Assembly: GCF_000717595.1 (NCBI RefSeq)
Contig: NZ_JNZO01000030.1
Location: 27,557 to 91,556 of the forward strand
Length of the DNA stretch: 64,000 nt
Reading direction: 5' to 3'
DNA from: Streptomyces flavochromogenes
GTDB taxonomy: Bacteria > Actinomycetota > Actinomycetes > Streptomycetales > Streptomycetaceae
Part shown: piece after piece, positions 57,594-64,000 of the stretch
Numbering within the stretch: position 1 is the first letter of the stretch
Layout: each line of letters starts with the position of its first letter
Notes under the pieces: generated by a model
Databases searched by the model: none
The model's input: only the letters and a program-made list of their open reading frames with translations
Told to the model about the DNA's origin: nothing
Made by a program: the position numbers and the translations under genes

Positions 57594-58133
57594 GTGAGCG
57601 ACGACGAGCAGACCCCCAGCACCACCGGCGGCCCGGCCGGCGGCCCGACCGGCGGGACTCCTGCCGGGCCTCAGCCCGAAGAGATCCGTTTCTTCGGCAC
57701 GAGCTGGGCCGACCACAGCGGCACCTACACGCTGCGCCGCATCGGCCTGGCCGTCGGCTCGCTGGCCGCGGCCGTCGCGGCCTGCTTCGTGCTGCGCTTC
57801 GCGTACCAGGGCCTGGCGATCGCGAACGTCGGCGGCATCGTCAACATGCTGGTCGTCCTCATGTTCGCGGTCTGCAGCGCCATCGCCTTCCGCAAGACCT
57901 GGGAGGGCTTCGGCCGCAGGCCCACCGACCCGGCCCGCGAGGAGTCCCTGCGCAGCCTGAAGGCGATCGGCTTCATCGGCTCGCTCCTCGCCTACTGCGC
58001 CCGCTGCTTCGTCGAGGCCCCGGGCGAGAAGCTCCGCCGCGCCGAGTACGACACGGCCCGCGCGCAGTACGAGAAGCGCCGCGGCACCCGTACGGGCAAC
58101 CCGGCCGCCCGCAAGAAGCCCAAGCGCAGGTAA
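57594..58133 (+). CDS. Two-helix membrane protein of unknown function
   Basis: A 179-residue protein. A Gly/Pro/Thr-rich N-terminus is followed by the soluble EEIRFFGTSWADHSGTYTLRRIGLA, two membrane helices (about 52-70, 75-97), and a basic C-terminal tail (RRAEYDTARAQYEKRRG, then KKPKRR). GTG 57594. 35 bp after the SH3b gene on the same strand, so the two are probably co-transcribed. Function unknown; a terminator follows. Confidence 0.75.
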   Translation: MSDDEQTPSTTGGPAGGPTGGTPAGPQPEEIRFFGTSWADHSGTYTLRRIGLAVGSLAAAVAACFVLRFAYQGLAIANVGGIVNMLVVLMFAVCSAIAFRKTWEGFGRRPTDPAREESLRSLKAIGFIGSLLAYCARCFVEAPGEKLRRAEYDTARAQYEKRRGTRTGNPAARKKPKRR

Positions 58134-58153
58134 CAGGACGGCGCCGGCCCCCG

Positions 58154-58180
58154 CCCCCGCGAGATCCCTTCTCGCGGGGG
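58154..58180 (+). terminator. Terminator after 57594 gene
   Basis: CCCCCGCGAGA (58154-58164) and TCTCGCGGGGG (58170-58180) form a perfect 11-bp stem with loop TCCCT, followed by a pyrimidine-rich CTTCGTCGTT. Confidence 0.85.
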
Positions 58181-58262
58181 CTTCGTCGTTCCCTCCCGAG
58201 CCCCCCGACCGAAGCCCGCCGGATGCTTGACGACCGGTACCGCCGGGAGGACTATTCATCGC

Positions 58263-59135
58263 ATGATGAATTACCCGGCGGGTGAGGCCGCCGACCAGGC
58301 CACAGCCAGGTCCGACACCGACAGCACCACGCCCGGGTCACCCCCGGCCCACCCGGCCGTCCCACCCGCCGCAGCGATCGCCGCACAGGGACTCACCACC
58401 GTCCGAGGCGACCGCACCGTCCTGCGCGGCCTCGACTTCACCGTCCGGGCCGGCCGCATCACCGGCCTCCTCGGCCCCTCGGGCTGCGGAAAAACCACCC
58501 TGATGCGCGCGATCGTCGGCACCCAGGCCAAGGTCGACGGCACCCTCCAGGTCCTCGGCCACCCCGCCGGCGACCCCACCCTCCGCTCCCGCATCGGCTA
58601 CGTCACCCAGGCCCCCTCCGTCTACGACGACCTCACCGTCCGACAGAACCTCGACTACTTCGCCGCCGTCCTGTTCCCCGGCCGCGCCCACCGCCAGGAA
58701 CGCCGCACCACCGTCGACCGGGCCATCGACGACGTCGACCTCGCCTCGCACGCCGACTCCCTCGCCGGCCGGCTCTCCGGCGGCCAGCGCAGCCGCGTCT
58801 CCCTCGCCGTCGCCCTCCTCGGCACCCCGGAACTCCTCGTCCTCGACGAACCCACCGTCGGCCTCGACCCCGTCCTCCGCCGCGACCTGTGGAACCTCTT
58901 CCACCAGATCGCCGCCGACCGCGGCACGACCCTCCTCGTCTCCTCCCACGTGATGGACGAGGCCGAACGCTGCCACCGGCTCCTCCTCATGCGCGAGGGC
59001 GAGATCCTCGCCGACGACACCCCCGAGGCCCTCCGTCACCGCAACGACACCGCCACCGTCGAAGAAGCCTTCCTCCGCCTCGTCGACGCCGCCGCAGCCC
59101 GAGCCGCCCACGCCCCCGAGGAGCCCCGGTCATGA
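58263..59135 (+). CDS. ABC-2-type exporter ATP-binding protein
   Basis: A 290-residue exporter ATPase with Walker A GPSGCGKTT, Q-loop YVTQAPSVYDDL, signature LSGGQRSRVSLAVALLG, Walker B LLVLDEPTVGLDP and H-loop SSHVMDEAERC. An Ala/Pro/Thr-rich N-terminal stretch (about 1-40) precedes the domain. ATG 58263 follows GGGAGG; ATG 58266 is possible. The stop overlaps the permease ATG by four bases. DrrA-like architecture suggests drug or lipid export. Confidence 0.9.
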   Translation: MMNYPAGEAADQATARSDTDSTTPGSPPAHPAVPPAAAIAAQGLTTVRGDRTVLRGLDFTVRAGRITGLLGPSGCGKTTLMRAIVGTQAKVDGTLQVLGHPAGDPTLRSRIGYVTQAPSVYDDLTVRQNLDYFAAVLFPGRAHRQERRTTVDRAIDDVDLASHADSLAGRLSGGQRSRVSLAVALLGTPELLVLDEPTVGLDPVLRRDLWNLFHQIAADRGTTLLVSSHVMDEAERCHRLLLMREGEILADDTPEALRHRNDTATVEEAFLRLVDAAAARAAHAPEEPRS

Positions 59136-59869
59136 GCCCCGCCCGCACCCTCGCCACCGCCGCCCGCGTCCTGCGTCAGCTGCGCCACGACCCGCGCTCG
59201 ATCGCCCTGATGCTCCTCGTGCCCTGCGTGATGCTCTTCCTGCTGCGGTTCGTCTTCGACGGAAGCCCGGGCACCTTCGACAACATCGGCGCCTCACTGC
59301 TCGGCATCTTCCCGCTCATCACGATGTTCCTGGTGACCTCCATCGCGACCCTCCGCGAACGCACCTCCGGCACCCTCGAACGCCTCCTCGCCATGCCCCT
59401 CGGCAAGGCCGACCTCATCGCCGGCTACGCCCTCGCCTTCGGACTCCTCGCCGTCGTCCAGTCCGCCCTCGCCACCGGCCTCGCCGTCTGGTTCCTCGGC
59501 CTCGACGTCATCGGCTCCCCCTGGCTCCTCCTCCTGGTCGCCCTCCTCGACTCCCTCCTCGGCACCGCCCTCGGCCTCTTCGTCTCCGCCTTCGCCGCCT
59601 CCGAGTTCCAGGCCGTCCAGTTCATGCCGGCCGTGATCTTCCCCCAGCTGCTCCTCTGCGGACTCTTCACCCCACGCGACCGCATGGCCCCCGCCCTCGA
59701 AGCGATCTCCGACGTCCTGCCCATGTCGTACGCCGTCGACGGCATGAACCAGGTCCTCCGGCACCCCGACGTCACCGGCGACTTCGTCCGCGACGCCCTC
59801 GTCGTCGCGGGCTGCGCACTCCTCGTCCTCGGCCTCGGCGCGGCCACCCTCCGCCGCCGCACCGCGTGA
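59132..59869 (+). CDS. ABC-2-type exporter permease
   Basis: A 245-residue permease with six membrane helices and the ABC-2 signature (ERTSGTLERLLAMPLGKADLI) and a late LLCGLFTPRDRMAPALEAISDVLPMSYAVDGM segment typical of DrrB-type proteins. ATG 59132 overlaps the ATPase stop (ATGA). Together the two form a half-transporter pair. Substrate unknown. Confidence 0.9.
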   Translation: MSPARTLATAARVLRQLRHDPRSIALMLLVPCVMLFLLRFVFDGSPGTFDNIGASLLGIFPLITMFLVTSIATLRERTSGTLERLLAMPLGKADLIAGYALAFGLLAVVQSALATGLAVWFLGLDVIGSPWLLLLVALLDSLLGTALGLFVSAFAASEFQAVQFMPAVIFPQLLLCGLFTPRDRMAPALEAISDVLPMSYAVDGMNQVLRHPDVTGDFVRDALVVAGCALLVLGLGAATLRRRTA

Positions 59870-59954
59870 CCGCCCCTCGGACACCCGCACACCACCCGGC
59901 CCGCCGGTGCGAGGATGACGACACGTACCCCCCTCCGGCGAGGTGAACAGAGCC

Positions 59955-60764
59955 ATGACCCAGACCGTCGCAGTCCTCGGCACCGGCAAGATCGGTGAAG
60001 CGCTCCTCAGCGGCATGATCCGCGCCGGCTGGCGCCCCGCGAACCTCCTGGTCACCGCCCGCCGCTCCGAACGCGCCGAGGAGCTCCGCGCCCGCTACGG
60101 CGTCGAGACCGTCACCAACGCCGAGGCCGCCAAGCGCGCCGATACCCTCATCCTGGCCGTCAAGCCCCAGGACATGGGCCGACTCCTCGACGAGCTGGCC
60201 CCCCACGTCGCCGCCGACCGCCTGGTCATCAGCGCCGCCGCCGGTATCCCCACCTCGTTCATCGAGGACCGTCTCACCACCGGCACCCCCGTCGTCCGCG
60301 TCATGCCCAACACCCCCGTCCTGGTCGACGAGGGCATGTCCGTCATCTCGGCCGGCAGCCACGCCACCCCCGCGCACCTCGCCCACACCGAGGAGATCTT
60401 CGGCGGAGTCGGCAAGACCCTCCGCGTCCCCGAGTCCCAGCAGGACGCGGCCACCGCCCTCTCCGGCTCCGGACCGGCGTACTTCTACTTCCTCGTCGAG
60501 GCCATGACCGACGCCGGCATCCTCCTCGGCCTGCCCCGTGCCCAGGCCCACGACCTGATCGTCCAGGCCGCCATCGGCGCCGCCGTGATGCTCCGCGACA
60601 GCGGCGAACACCCCGTCAAGCTCCGCGAGGCAGTCACCTCCCCGGCCGGCACCACCATCAGCGCCATCCGCGAGCTCGAGAACCACGGCGTCCGCGCCGC
60701 CCTCATCGCCGCCCTCGAAGCCGCCCGCGACCGCAGCCGCGAACTCGCCTCCGGCACCAGCTGA
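59955..60764 (+). CDS. proC: Pyrroline-5-carboxylate reductase
   Basis: Last step of proline synthesis, NAD(P)H-dependent. 269 residues: TVAVLGTGKIGEALLSGMIRAGW (Rossmann), ILAVKPQDMG, SAAAGIPTSFIED, VRVMPNTPVLVDEGM and the signature DAATALSGSGPAYFYFLVEAMTDAGILLGLPR. ATG 59955 with GAGGTGA upstream (GTG 59943 also possible). Stands 85 bp after the exporter pair. Confidence 0.94.
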   Translation: MTQTVAVLGTGKIGEALLSGMIRAGWRPANLLVTARRSERAEELRARYGVETVTNAEAAKRADTLILAVKPQDMGRLLDELAPHVAADRLVISAAAGIPTSFIEDRLTTGTPVVRVMPNTPVLVDEGMSVISAGSHATPAHLAHTEEIFGGVGKTLRVPESQQDAATALSGSGPAYFYFLVEAMTDAGILLGLPRAQAHDLIVQAAIGAAVMLRDSGEHPVKLREAVTSPAGTTISAIRELENHGVRAALIAALEAARDRSRELASGTS

Positions 60765-60774
60765 CGCCCGGGGG

Positions 60775-61377
60775 TCACCGGACCCCGACGGACGCCCCCT
60801 TCACGACGTCCTCCGTCGTCACGACCTTCGCGAACCGCCCCCCGTGCAGGGACACGGCCGTCGCCTGCGACAGCTCATCCGCGCTCCTCGACCAGCCGAA
60901 CGGCCCCTCCAGATCGAACGTGTGCATCGCGTCCAGCGGGAACACCACCTCGTACCCGAGGTTCCCGCCCATCCGCGCCGTGGTCTCGTTGCACATGTTC
61001 GTCTGGATCCCGACGATCACGATCTGCCCGATCTCCCGCCCGGACAGCCACCCGTCCAGCGACGGCTCCCCGTAGAAGGCGGAATTCACGCTCTTCGTCA
61101 CCAGCAGCTCAGGACCATTGCCCTTCCCGCGCCGCTCCTCGACGAAGTCCTTGAACGCGTTCCCCTCGTACCCCACCCGCAGCGGTGAACGCGACCCCTC
61201 CACCGAGTCGTGCCGCACGAACACGACCGGCCGCCCCGTCTCCTGCCACAGGTCGATCAGAGCCGCGATGTTCTCCTCGGCGGCCGGGTTGTTCCGCTTC
61301 CCCCAGAACTCCTCCTCGAAGCCCTTCTGTACGTCGATGACAACCAGCGCCGCGTTCTCCGTGATCTCCATGTCCAC
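60775..61377 (-). CDS. Isochorismatase-family cysteine hydrolase
   Basis: A 200-residue cysteine hydrolase. Catalytic triad positions are Asp (VVIDVQKGF), Lys (LLVTKSVNSAFYG) and Cys (IQTNMCNETTARMGGNLGYEV), with the cis-peptide VGIQTN before the nucleophile. Members hydrolyse isochorismate, nicotinamide or related amides. It lies divergently from a DJ-1/AraC regulator, which is a common pairing. Met 61371 is an alternative start. The substrate is not deducible. Confidence 0.9.
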   Translation of the reverse strand: MDMEITENAALVVIDVQKGFEEEFWGKRNNPAAEENIAALIDLWQETGRPVVFVRHDSVEGSRSPLRVGYEGNAFKDFVEERRGKGNGPELLVTKSVNSAFYGEPSLDGWLSGREIGQIVIVGIQTNMCNETTARMGGNLGYEVVFPLDAMHTFDLEGPFGWSRSADELSQATAVSLHGGRFAKVVTTEDVVKGASVGVR

Positions 61378-61455
61378 GATCCTGCCGCCGGCCGAGGCTC
61401 TCTCCCAGAGGGGCGAATGACAGCGATCGATGGTTTACTGCCAATCGTGCCGTCC

Positions 61456-62469
61456 ATGCCGCAGACCCCCGCACCCCGCCCCCAGCGCATCGCCCTCCTC
61501 TCCTTCCCGGGCATCCGCGCCTTCGACATCTCCGTCATCACCGAGGTCTGGGGCAGCGACCGCACCCTCCGCGGCGTCCCACCCTTCGAACTTCGCAGGG
61601 CGGCCGCCGACCCGGACACCCCCATCCCCCTGCGCGGCGGTCTCTCCCTCACCCCCGACCGCCCGCTCACCTGGCTCGACGAGCTCACCCCCACCGACCT
61701 GGTCCTCGTCCCCGGCATCGAGGACCCCGACGCCGACGTCCCGGACCCCGTGCTCGACGCCCTCCGCCGCGCCCACACCGCGGGCACCCCGGTCGCCTCG
61801 CTCTGCGCCGGCGCGTTCGTCCTCGCCCGCGCCGGGCTCCTCGACGGCCGCCGCGCCGTCACCCACTGGCACCTGGCCACGACCCTCGCCGACCGCCACC
61901 CGGCGATCCAGGTCGAACCCGACGCCCTCTTCGTCGAGGACACCGGCGTCTGGACCTCCGCAGGCACCGCAGCCGGTATCGACCTCTGCCTCCACCTCGT
62001 CCGCACCGCCCACGGAGCCGAAGCCGCCGCCGCCATCGCCCGCGCGATGGTCACCGCCCCCTTCCGCACCGGCACCCAGGCCCAGTTCATCGAGCACCCC
62101 ACCCCCCGAGCCGACCGCGACGCCGACGCCCTCGCCGACATCCGCGCCCACGCCCTCGCCCACCTCGACGAGCCCCACACCATCGCGACCCTGGCCGCCC
62201 GCGCCGGCATGTCGCCCCGCTCCTTCGCCCGCCACTTCCAGGCCACCACCGGAACCACCCCCCTGCACTGGCTCATCGCCCAGCGCGTCGCCGCCGCCCA
62301 GAAACTCCTCGAACTCACCGACCACCCCCTCCCCGAGGTGGCCCGCCGCGCGGGCTTCGGCAGCGAGGTCACGATGCGCCAGCACTTCGCCTCGCACCTC
62401 GCCACCAGCCCACGCGACTACCGCAACGCGTTCCGTCACCCGGCGGGCAGCAGCCCGATCGCCCGATAG
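61456..62469 (+). CDS. GlxA-type regulator, DJ-1/PfpI plus AraC HTH
   Basis: A 337-residue regulator. The N-terminal DJ-1/PfpI domain (about 8-185) contains the nucleophile elbow SLCAGAFVLARAGLLDGRRAVTHW, and the C-terminal AraC domain (about 225-325) has IATLAARAGMSPRSFARHFQATTGTTPLHWLIAQRVAAAQKLLE and VARRAGFGSEVTMRQHFASHL. ATG 61456 is used; GTG 61447 is possible. It probably controls the divergent hydrolase. Its last 34 bp overlap the convergent trpS end. Confidence 0.92.
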   Translation: MPQTPAPRPQRIALLSFPGIRAFDISVITEVWGSDRTLRGVPPFELRRAAADPDTPIPLRGGLSLTPDRPLTWLDELTPTDLVLVPGIEDPDADVPDPVLDALRRAHTAGTPVASLCAGAFVLARAGLLDGRRAVTHWHLATTLADRHPAIQVEPDALFVEDTGVWTSAGTAAGIDLCLHLVRTAHGAEAAAAIARAMVTAPFRTGTQAQFIEHPTPRADRDADALADIRAHALAHLDEPHTIATLAARAGMSPRSFARHFQATTGTTPLHWLIAQRVAAAQKLLELTDHPLPEVARRAGFGSEVTMRQHFASHLATSPRDYRNAFRHPAGSSPIAR

Positions 62470-63434
62470 GCCCGGTCCACCAAGGGCCGCGCCGTCTCCC
62501 GGGCCCGCAGGGCCCCGTCCCGTAGCACCTGATCCACATAACCGGGGTCCGCCGCGAGCTCGGCATGCCGCTCCCGCACGGGCCTCAGCAGCTCGACGAC
62601 CGCGTCCGCCGTGTCCTTCTTCAACGATCCGTACGTTTCATATACACCGGCCAGAGCCTCGGGGTTCCCACCCGTCGCGGCGGCCATCAGATCGAGGAGA
62701 TTCGCGACGCCCGGCCTGCCCTCCCGGTCGTACTCCACGTCCCGCCCGCTGTCGGTCACGGCCCGCATGACCTTCCGCCGCACGGTCTCCGCGTCGTCGA
62801 GCAGATAGACGATCCCGGATCCGTTCGCGTGCGACTTCCCCATCTTCGACGTGGGGTCCTGAAGGTCCATGACCCGCGCCGCCACCTCGGGCCGCGTCGC
62901 CCGCGGCACGGTGAACGTGTGTCCGTACCGCTGGTTGAACCGCACGGCCAGATCCCGGGTGAGCTCCACGTGCTGCGTCTGGTCCTCACCCACCGGCACC
63001 TCGTCGGTCCCGTAGGCCAGGATGTCCGCCGCCATCAGCACCGGATACGTCAGCAGCGACAGCCGCACGCTCTGGCCCGCGGCCCGCGCCTGGACGCTCT
63101 TCTCCTTGTACTGGATCATCCGCCGCAGCTCGCCGTCCGTGGCGGTGCACTCGAGCAGGTACGACAGCCGCGCGTGCTCGTCCACATGACTCTGTACGAA
63201 CAAGGTGCACCGCTTCGGATCGAGCCCCGCCGCCAGCAGCAGCGTGGCCGCCTGCCGACTGAGCCGCCGCACCCGCGCCGGATCGTGCTCCACGGTCAGC
63301 GCGTGCAGATCGACGACGCTGAACAGCGCCTCCGCCCGGTACTGATCGACCTCGACCCACCGTCGTACGGCCCCGAGGTAGTTGCCCAGCGTCAGATGCC
63401 CGGTCGGCTTGACCCCGCTGAAGATCCTCGTCAT
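62436..63434 (-). CDS. trpS: Tryptophanyl-tRNA synthetase under leader-peptide attenuation
   Basis: Charges tRNA-Trp. The 332-residue class I enzyme has the HIGH-equivalent TGHLTLGNY (11-19), the GEDQTQHVELTRDLA motif and the KMSKS-equivalent KMGKS (SKMGKSHANG, about 195-202). Its position corresponds to the auxiliary, indolmycin-resistant TrpRS1 of S. coelicolor (SCO3334, from memory), whose expression depends on ribosome-mediated attenuation. ATG 63434 is the family start. The preceding 160 bp on the minus strand hold a 13-residue leader peptide with tandem Trp codons and competing hairpins. Confidence 0.94.
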   Translation of the reverse strand: MTRIFSGVKPTGHLTLGNYLGAVRRWVEVDQYRAEALFSVVDLHALTVEHDPARVRRLSRQAATLLLAAGLDPKRCTLFVQSHVDEHARLSYLLECTATDGELRRMIQYKEKSVQARAAGQSVRLSLLTYPVLMAADILAYGTDEVPVGEDQTQHVELTRDLAVRFNQRYGHTFTVPRATRPEVAARVMDLQDPTSKMGKSHANGSGIVYLLDDAETVRRKVMRAVTDSGRDVEYDREGRPGVANLLDLMAAATGGNPEALAGVYETYGSLKKDTADAVVELLRPVRERHAELAADPGYVDQVLRDGALRARETARPLVDRAYRAIGLLPAG

Positions 63435-63501
63435 CGCGTTCGTTCTCCCTCTTCTCCTGAGCGCCGACCCGACGGCCGGCACCCGGAGGGGGATACGCGA
63501 A

Positions 63502-63522
63502 CGGCCGCCGAGTCGGCGGCCG
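63502..63522 (-). terminator. Attenuator hairpin (segments 3:4) of trpS leader
   Basis: On the plus strand CGGCCGCCG (63502-63510), AGT, CGGCGGCCG (63514-63522): a 9-bp stem. Segment 3 (the 5' half on the minus strand) can pair instead with segment 2 (GGCGGCC), so formation depends on leader translation. Confidence 0.75.
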
Positions 63523-63537
63523 CTTGCTGCATGCGCG

Positions 63538-63569
63538 AGTGGTGGGCCGCCGTCAGGCGGCCCACCACT
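63538..63569 (-). promoter_or_regulatory. Segments 1:2 hairpin overlapping the Trp codons
   Basis: A perfect 14-bp stem: 63538-63551 with 63556-63569, loop of four bases that includes the leader stop codon. The Trp codons (63562-63567) are in segment 1. A ribosome stalled there frees segment 2 to pair with segment 3. Confidence 0.82.
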
Positions 63570-63594
63570 GGGTGGTGTGCGCACGCGTAGTCAT
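63553..63594 (-). CDS. trpS leader peptide MTTRAHTTQWWAA
   Basis: A 13-codon minus-strand reading frame from ATG 63594 to TGA 63555-63553, encoding MTTRAHTTQWWAA with tandem Trp codons near its end. It is followed by hairpins of an attenuator and lies 118 bp before the trpS start codon. Tandem Trp codons at chance frequency are very unlikely in this position. The -10-like TAGTCT (63606-63601) ends 6 nt upstream of ATG, so the leader is probably translated from a leaderless transcript. Confidence 0.85.
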   Translation of the reverse strand: MTTRAHTTQWWAA

Positions 63595-63600
63595 GGGCAG

Positions 63601-63629
63601 AGACTACGCCCGGAGACCGGGGTTGACAC
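63601..63629 (-). promoter_or_regulatory. Putative trpS promoter
   Basis: Minus strand: -35 GTGTCA (63629-63624), 17-bp spacer, -10 TAGTCT (63606-63601). The start site would fall at or next to the leader ATG (63594). It shares its -35 bases with the divergent promoter. Confidence 0.6.
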
Positions 63630-63651
63630 GGGATTGACGGATCCGTAAGGT
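63623..63651 (+). promoter_or_regulatory. Strong housekeeping promoter facing the rRNA operon
   Basis: TTGACA (63623-63628), exactly 17 bp, TAAGGT (63646-63651): close to the HrdB/sigma-70 consensus. It reads into the leader region at the right edge. Confidence 0.78.
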
Positions 63652-64000
63652 TCTCCGAGTTGTCCGACGTGAGCACCGACCCCGGTCGGCCCCGGACAAC
63701 CATTCCGCAAGATCCACAGAGCCTGATGGTGCTTTGCCGTGCCGTCCTGCTTTCCGTGTGTTTTTGCGAAATGAGGAATCCGCGTTCGAAACCCGAGCGC
63801 AGCCGCCGATTAGCGTCGGAGGCAGGGAATCCGCTAAAGTTTCACTCGTCGGAACGGCCCAACAGCCGGAAAGACAAACCCCACTGACTGGGAATCAGAC
63901 ACCGAAAGGATCTGGTAGAGTCGGAAACGCAGGAAGGGCCCGGAGCGAAAGCGAATGGGACCGGAAAGCGCCGAGGAAATCGGGTCGGAAAGATCTGATA
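63652..64000 (+). promoter_or_regulatory. rRNA operon leader with tandem promoters, 16S gene beyond window
   Basis: No convincing coding gene in the last 349 bp. Short blocks recall streptomycete rrn upstream regions: GCTAAAGTTTCA with -10-like TAAAGT (63835-63840), GAAAGGATCTGGTAGAGTCGG with -10-like TAGAGT (63916-63921), and a repeated AAGATCTGATA at the very end. Such repeated blocks are the usual tandem rrn promoters before 16S. The operon itself lies to the right and was not seen. Confidence 0.65.

Noticed and set aside
63660..63887. 75-codon plus-strand open frame near the right end
   Set aside because: Lies across rrn promoter-like blocks, no Shine-Dalgarno, no family; treated as leader sequence.

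Overview
The window is high-GC (about 70%), gene-dense chromosomal DNA of a Streptomyces or very close actinomycete. The evidence is the gene content: lsr2, clpC, an SCO3374-type protein, a sigE-cseA-cseB-cseC locus, disA-radA, nadB-nadC-coaX, frequent GTG starts and 4-bp start/stop overlaps. From memory, not from a database search, the order matches the Streptomyces coelicolor core from about SCO3403 (folE) down to SCO3334 (trpS), so most of it is conserved core with a few accessory insertions. No transposase, integrase, CRISPR array or tRNA was seen.

Layout. 1-5.1 kb: the end of folE on the plus strand, then a minus-strand folate operon (folP, NTF2-like, folB, folK, DUF3180) and an MprF/LysX-like lysyltransferase-domain protein. 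5.3-10 kb: a membrane esterase and a betaine/choline-type ABC importer with its ATPase divergent from two permeases and a lipoprotein. 10-16.7 kb: a coiled-coil membrane protein, a frameshifted acetyltransferase, a solitary NuoD paralogue paired with a MidA-type methyltransferase, a NarL-type two-component pair and a TmrB-like P-loop protein. 16.8-18.3 kb: an ArsR-like regulator facing two identical palindromic operators. 18.3-25.2 kb: a threonine-aldolase-like enzyme, then a DUF2520-panC-nadB-nadC-coaX operon for pantothenate, NAD and CoA.

25.3-31.4 kb: small regulators, lsr2 and clpC, the latter with a probable ClgR operator. 31.5-34.5 kb: a NACHT-type NLR-like NTPase, an accessory gene. 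35-38 kb: a secreted M23 peptidase and a TetR/MFS pair with two operators. 38.1-41.6 kb: the cell-envelope stress locus sigE-cseA-cseB-cseC. 41.7-51.4 kb: mutY, a PAP2 phosphatase, disA (c-di-AMP synthase), radA, a fused sigma-like/zinc-anti-sigma/BACON membrane protein and a Ppx/GppA-type phosphatase. 51.4-60.8 kb: a TIM-barrel isomerase, TetR, ilvD, a Ser/Thr kinase with a PQQ ectodomain, an ABC-2 exporter and proC. 60.8-63.6 kb: an isochorismatase-like hydrolase, a GlxA-type AraC regulator and trpS preceded by a textbook Trp-codon attenuator. 63.6-64 kb: tandem promoters and leader of what looks like an rRNA operon lying just beyond the window.

The strongest items beyond routine annotation are the trpS leader-peptide attenuator (63502-63594) with overlapping divergent trpS/rrn promoters, the sigma-ZAS-BACON fusion protein, the NACHT gene beside clpC, the NuoD-MidA pairing, and two sets of twin operators (17949-18020 and 36296-36362).
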